Part shown: positions 60,467 through 64,000 of the stretch, piece after piece
Position numbering within the stretch: the stretch's first letter is position 1
Layout: the number at the start of each line of letters is the position of its first letter
Assembly: GCA_043808235.1 (NCBI GenBank)
Contig: JAZDFC010000091.1
Coordinates: 1 to 64,000, forward strand
DNA: 64,000 nucleotides
Reading direction: 5' to 3'
From: JAZDFC01 sp043808235
GTDB taxonomy: Bacteria; Bacteroidota; Ignavibacteria; Ignavibacteriales; Melioribacteraceae
Position numbers and translations under genes: made by a program
Notes under the pieces: generated by a model
Told to the model about the DNA's origin: nothing
Databases searched by the model: none
What the model saw: the letters and a program-made list of their open reading frames with translations, nothing else

Positions 60467-61747
60467 TTACATCAAATCCACAAGCGAACTGTAATCCGGA
60501 TCGAACAAGCGTTTATAATTTCTTACGGCGAATGAATCCGTCATCCCGGCAATATAATCACAAACCAATCGAGCACGATTCATTTTATCTTTTTCTTCAA
60601 CAATAAGTTTATGAGTAAAATCGAGAAGCAGTTTTGTGTGCTTGACATCGGTGATGTAATATTCTTCGAGCAGCGAGAAGATTTTATTAATCATGTAATC
60701 GCCCTTCAATTCCATCTGTTTCAGGTGCGGCGATTTGAAAACAAGATCGACGGCGATTTTTTTATATAGTTCTGCCTGCTCAATGATGGATGGATCAACT
60801 TTCAATAAATATTTATACCGGTTTGTTTTTCCATCCAGAAAAGTTTTCCTTTGCTCAATCTCGCATGCCGCAATAAATTCACCTACATGCGTCCCGAAAA
60901 TTCGTTTAAAATTTCCTTCCGTAATTGCTTTAATAATTTCATTGATGTGCCTGTCCCTTCCGCAGGCAACACGCTCCGGATTATCCTCTGCCCACTTGGT
61001 CAATTTATTTATTGTTATAAATCCGCCGGAGATACTGTCAACAATATCGTTGATCGCATACGCGGTATCATCCGCCCAATCCATAATCTGGCATTCAATA
61101 CTTTGAAATGAATTGAGATCATCGCCTTTATTTACAATAGAATTGATTTCGAATCCGGCAAAAATAAAATCAATAAATTCCTTCTGGTATTCATATAGAA
61201 AATGGTTTTCAGGATCATCGAAATGCGAGAGCAGCGATTTATATTTTATGATGCTGTCGAGAAATGCGCGCGTTGGATTCATCCCGCGTCTTCCGTGCGT
61301 ATCTGTATAAAACGTTTCCGCGATTAACCTCAACGTTTGCGCGTTGCCCTCAAATCCGCCGTATGGTTTCATCAGCCGGTGCAGAGTTCTTTCTCCCGCA
61401 TGCCCGAACGGAGGATGACCTAGATCGTGCGCGAGACATGCGGACTCAACCAGATCGGGATCAATAAAGTACTCGTCGTTGAACAAATCTTTTTCTTTGT
61501 AAAGAATGAAATGACAAATCGATCTTCCTATCTGCGCAACCTCGATTGAGTGAGTGAGGCGCGTCCGGTAAAAATCATACTCGCCCGGTAAAAACACCTG
61601 CGTTTTTCCCTGCAGTCTGCGGAATTCGGATGAATGAATAATTCTATCCCTGTCAATTTGAAACGGCGAACGGTAATCGTCGGTGCGTTTACTTTCTTTT
61701 AACCGGGTGAGATCGAAATCGGTGTAAAACTTATTTTTTGTGTGCAT
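60467..61747 (-). CDS. dgt: Deoxyguanosinetriphosphate triphosphohydrolase family protein
   Basis: 426 residues of the dGTPase family, which converts dNTPs to nucleosides and triphosphate and limits nucleotide pools. The HD-domain metal ligands are present: HSIEVAQIGR, LAHDLGHPPFGHAGE and QIMDWADDTAYAINDI. RRLQGKTQVF near the start is also conserved. Members also serve in defence against phages by dNTP depletion, but no other defence gene is next to it. Confidence 0.9.
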   Translation of the reverse strand: MHTKNKFYTDFDLTRLKESKRTDDYRSPFQIDRDRIIHSSEFRRLQGKTQVFLPGEYDFYRTRLTHSIEVAQIGRSICHFILYKEKDLFNDEYFIDPDLVESACLAHDLGHPPFGHAGERTLHRLMKPYGGFEGNAQTLRLIAETFYTDTHGRRGMNPTRAFLDSIIKYKSLLSHFDDPENHFLYEYQKEFIDFIFAGFEINSIVNKGDDLNSFQSIECQIMDWADDTAYAINDIVDSISGGFITINKLTKWAEDNPERVACGRDRHINEIIKAITEGNFKRIFGTHVGEFIAACEIEQRKTFLDGKTNRYKYLLKVDPSIIEQAELYKKIAVDLVFKSPHLKQMELKGDYMINKIFSLLEEYYITDVKHTKLLLDFTHKLIVEEKDKMNRARLVCDYIAGMTDSFAVRNYKRLFDPDYSSLVDLM

Positions 61748-61799
61748 ATTATTTTATTGGCTGACAGTTATTTTTATTGTTCACGAGACGATACTTAAT

Positions 61800-62108
61800 T
61801 TATTCATTTAATTCCGATAGCAATCTTCTCCCATGATATACTCTTAAAATAAAAACATTAATATTTTCGACTCGATAAATGATTCGGTAATCTTTAAATA
61901 AAAGATGCCGGTAAGTTGTATTAAAATATTCATTTTCCTGTAATAATGGATTGCGTTCAGGAAAGTTTTTTAATCCTGTTATTTTCTTTTCTATTTCGGA
62001 GATAAAAATCTTCGCATTTTTCGTAGAGTCGCTGGCTATGTATTCGTAAATTTCACTGATATCGTTTTGCGCTGACCGGGTTATAAAAACATTATATTTT
62101 CTTTGCAC
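61800..62108 (-). CDS. RelE/ParE-type toxin (GTG start)
   Basis: About 103 residues with a RelE/ParE pattern: VFITRSAQNDISEIYEYIASDS, LKNFPERNPLLQEN, and HLLFKDYRIIYRVENINVFILRVYHGRR at the end, which is close to ParE. The true start is probably GTG 62108. This gives a 17-base overlap with the antitoxin; the longer form to 62174 would overlap it by 83 bases. Confidence 0.8.
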   Translation of the reverse strand: MQRKYNVFITRSAQNDISEIYEYIASDSTKNAKIFISEIEKKITGLKNFPERNPLLQENEYFNTTYRHLLFKDYRIIYRVENINVFILRVYHGRRLLSELNE

Positions 62109-62370
62109 TTTTAAATTCTCTAAAATATGATTCAGCTGAAATAAATTTTTGAGATTTAATTTCTTTTTCGGCAAATGATATGTCTTTCATAAGTTTCATC
62201 GCATTTCGAATATTTTGATACTCTTTAGCGCTTAATAGAACGGCTTCTGCTCTGCCGTTAATAGTAAGCACTATAGGTCTGCCGGTACTTTTTATCTGCT
62301 TCATCAAAGTGCCGGATTTTTGTTTCAATTCCGTAATTGACATTATATCTTCTGCAAAATTAATATCCAT
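62092..62370 (-). CDS. Phd/YefM-type antitoxin
   Basis: 92 residues opening with MSITELKQKSGTLMKQIKST (from an internal Met) and GRPIVLTINGRAEAVLLSAKEYQ, the typical Phd/YefM DNA-binding and dimerisation part. The C-terminal tail would wrap the toxin. It overlaps the toxin gene and is transcribed first, as usual. The internal ATG at about codon 10 may be the start. Confidence 0.85.
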   Translation of the reverse strand: MDINFAEDIMSITELKQKSGTLMKQIKSTGRPIVLTINGRAEAVLLSAKEYQNIRNAMKLMKDISFAEKEIKSQKFISAESYFREFKSAKKI

Positions 62371-62424
62371 TTTTAATACCTAATTCAATTTTTATTCGAC
62401 TCCAATATAATACCATATTCCGTC

Positions 62425-62679
62425 TCAATCAAATTCCGTTTTCAAGGATCCTAACTTTTTTTTTTCAGTTAACCATAATTTGCTAAAAAGCAATTCTCCT
62501 GAATAATTTGAAAATTCATTTAGTGGGACAGCAGTGTGTTTCTTCAAATCCCAAATATCCGGCGGAAGGTACAATTCGCGGTCGATCAATTCCTTTAAAA
62601 TCCGTTCTGTTAATTTCTCTTCCGGCGCCTCATCGGTTATCGAATAAACAATTCCAATTATCGAAGTTGCGCAATCCAC
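62425..62679 (-). CDS. Unrecognised short ORF, perhaps truncated
   Basis: 84 residues from GTG 62679, with TDEAPEEKLTERILKELIDRELYLPPDIWDLKK in the middle. No signal peptide and no family recognised. The lack of a ribosome site and an abrupt start suggest that the 5' end may be lost. Confidence 0.35.
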   Translation of the reverse strand: MDCATSIIGIVYSITDEAPEEKLTERILKELIDRELYLPPDIWDLKKHTAVPLNEFSNYSGELLFSKLWLTEKKKLGSLKTEFD

Positions 62680-62781
62680 GTCGCATCATGCGATAATGCC
62701 GTTTATCAAACCAATCCGCGAAAGAGTGGATAGAAAAAACCATTTCTCAATTCCACTTAAAATTGTTATTTTTTATTGTAA

Positions 62782-63690
62782 ATGTTCTTTGAATTAATTA
62801 AAGAGCAACTCGGCAGTGTCCGCCAGACACTTAGCTCCACCGGCGCGATTGTTAGTGGACAGGACTATTACCCTTACGGCGCTTACCTACGCTCTTATGT
62901 AAGCGGCTCGGATGCGAATGGTAAATACAAGTTCACAGAAAAGGAACGTGACGCTCTTACGAATTATGATTACTTCGGTGCGAGGTATTACATAAGCCGC
63001 CTCGGCAGATGGATGGCGGTGGACCCGCTGGCGGCGAAATATCCTGGTTGGAGTCCATATAATTATGCTTCATGTAATCCGTTACGTTTTATAGACCCTA
63101 CTGGTGAGGGAATTTGGGACTTTCTGAAAGGAGTTGTAAAGGGTACTGTAAAAACAGTTGCGAACACAGCTTTGGATATTGGGGAGGCTATAGCAAATGG
63201 ACCAATTCAAAATCCATTAACGATTCAAAAAAATGGAATGGCTCTCCAACAAATAGCCGAAAATCCAATGCAGATTGTCGAAGGAATTGAAAATAAAGTT
63301 AATACATTTGCCAGTGGATTTTTAGAAACTGAGGAAAGCGGGGAGGTACTTGGTGAGGGAATTGGAATTGCGCTTGAATTAGCTGCCTTCAAGAAAGCTA
63401 ATTCACTTTTAAACAGGGCTGATAAACTACTTGAAATTTCAAAGGGGACTGGTAATTTTGGAATCGGCGAGGCGACTTCAAAAGAATCAATGAAACTCGG
63501 TGAAAAATGGGTTGGAAAAGGTTATACTACTTCCAAAGATGGTAATATTTTAATTAGCAAAGATAAATTAAGACAATATCGCAAGCCCTCATATAAACCA
63601 AAATTAAATAAGAATCAAGCAAACTTTGAATCTCGTTCACAACCATCAGGTAAATGGGAAAATAACGGGCATTTGGATGTCAATGATTAA
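62782..63690 (+). CDS. Orphan Rhs C-terminal core with polymorphic toxin tip
   Basis: 302 residues that begin inside an Rhs repeat core: EQLGSVRQTL corresponds to the DHLGSVR block, then GQDYYPYGAY, YDYFGARYY, LGRWMAVDPL and NPLRFIDPTGEG, the conserved end of the Rhs cage. The thousand or so residues of repeats normally upstream are missing. The last 90 residues (GIGEATSKESMKLGEKWVGKGY, ISKDKLRQYRKPSYKP, NQANFESR, WENNGHLDVND) form a variable tip resembling nuclease-type tips of polymorphic toxins. An immunity-like gene follows. No clear ribosome site precedes ATG 62782, so it may be a silent cassette. Confidence 0.8.
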   Translation: MFFELIKEQLGSVRQTLSSTGAIVSGQDYYPYGAYLRSYVSGSDANGKYKFTEKERDALTNYDYFGARYYISRLGRWMAVDPLAAKYPGWSPYNYASCNPLRFIDPTGEGIWDFLKGVVKGTVKTVANTALDIGEAIANGPIQNPLTIQKNGMALQQIAENPMQIVEGIENKVNTFASGFLETEESGEVLGEGIGIALELAAFKKANSLLNRADKLLEISKGTGNFGIGEATSKESMKLGEKWVGKGYTTSKDGNILISKDKLRQYRKPSYKPKLNKNQANFESRSQPSGKWENNGHLDVND

Positions 63691-63710
63691 TAATAAATGG
63701 AGAATTTAAA

Positions 63711-64000
63711 ATGAAAGCAATCATAAAAAAATATCATAGTCCTGATATTCTTGATCTAGAAAATTATATGCCAAACGACAGAGAATATTTTTCATACCTT
63801 CTACAGATTTTAGTTGGGCCAGATTTATTGAATGGAGAGGAATCATTTGATATCCAAATATGCTCACCTAAATGGATAAATGATAATTATTCAAAAGAAG
63901 ATGTGATTCTAGGTCGACACATGATTATTCAAAAGGAGTATAATTTTTCAAGAATAAAATCGTTTTTAATCAATTATATTGATAATATAAACGGTGCTAA
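63711..64000 (+). CDS. Imm8-like immunity protein (3' end cut by window edge)
   Basis: The first 96 residues are visible, opening MKAIIKKYHSPDILDLENYM, then FSYLLQILVGPDLLNGEESFDIQICSPKWI. This matches the Imm8 family of polymorphic-toxin immunity proteins (family pattern: HSPD, LLQxxIGP, ESFDxxVCTPKWL). It starts 20 bases after the toxin stop, with GGAG upstream, and so is the likely antidote of the preceding tip. It runs off the window. Confidence 0.85.
   Translation, partial: MKAIIKKYHSPDILDLENYMPNDREYFSYLLQILVGPDLLNGEESFDIQICSPKWINDNYSKEDVILGRHMIIQKEYNFSRIKSFLINYIDNINGA

Noticed and set aside
60467..62370. Defence island reading of Dgt plus toxin-antitoxin genes
   Set aside because: Dgt is a common housekeeping enzyme and the nearby pair is a usual solitary type II module; no restriction, CBASS or similar gene accompanies them.
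1..64000. tRNA, rRNA, CRISPR arrays and IS transposases
   Set aside because: None was recognised on reading; no regular spacer-repeat array or clover-leaf was found. A covariance-model search would be needed to exclude small RNAs.

Overview
The window looks like a chromosomal segment of a Bacteroidota/Chlorobi-group bacterium, most likely of the Ignavibacteria lineage. The evidence is indirect. Several secreted proteins end in the Ignavibacteria-style type IX secretion (T9SS) C-terminal domain, with an NPFNP-x-T motif and a final ASGVYFYKL-like block. The DNA is AT-rich, DUF4905, DUF3078, DUF5683 and YIP1-type proteins are present, and small palindromic repeats are scattered between genes. 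No rRNA, tRNA, CRISPR array, IS transposase or prophage was recognised.

Layout. 1-8.6 kb: a secreted GH13 amylase cut by the left edge, a stand-alone B12-binding protein, a PAP2-like membrane phosphatase, a TlpA-like lipoprotein, a short RecQ, a HAD phosphatase and an AlaX-like editing protein. 8.7-10.4 kb: a small operon (SPFH protein, unknown protein, Arc-type repressor) with palindromes in its promoter. 10.4-18.7 kb: a Tricorn-like protease, an NhaD-like antiporter, a divergent alkaline phosphatase, a HAD hydrolase and thioredoxin. 18.8-24.4 kb: a signalling operon with a THI5/SsuA-like binding protein, a Cache-HAMP-GAF histidine kinase, a receiver, a receiver-PP2C phosphatase and a STAS protein. 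24.9-27.7 kb: an M16 protease. 28-35.6 kb: a minus-strand cluster with a repeat lipoprotein, a GAF-sigma54 activator, a Ser/Thr kinase with PEGA domains, a kelch T9SS protein, a DUF5683-like membrane protein and, behind a sigma54-like promoter, an Ig-like/FlgD-like protein. 35.7-38.4 kb: GNAT, YjjX and a CBM20-esterase. 38.8-45 kb: three large secreted proteins, with one orphan T9SS tail between them. 45-62 kb: mostly housekeeping and small-metabolism genes (aquaporin, GroES-like, YIP1, tryptophanase, GH46-like chitosanase, AmmeMemoRadiSam A and B, IspH, UvrB, RluE-like, Dgt), two toxin-antitoxin pairs, and a GxxExxY gene between two copies of a 106-bp palindrome. 62.7 kb to the right edge: an orphan Rhs C-terminal toxin tip followed by an Imm8-like immunity gene cut by the edge.

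The best candidates for undescribed biology are: the binding-protein/histidine-kinase/PP2C/STAS operon, which has no transporter; the sigma54 activator/Ser-Thr kinase/kelch cluster with its own sigma54-like promoter; the GxxExxY gene framed by direct copies of a palindromic element; the SPFH/Arc operon; and the palindromic repeats that have entered T9SS sorting domains. All functions are assigned from motifs read by eye; no database search was run.
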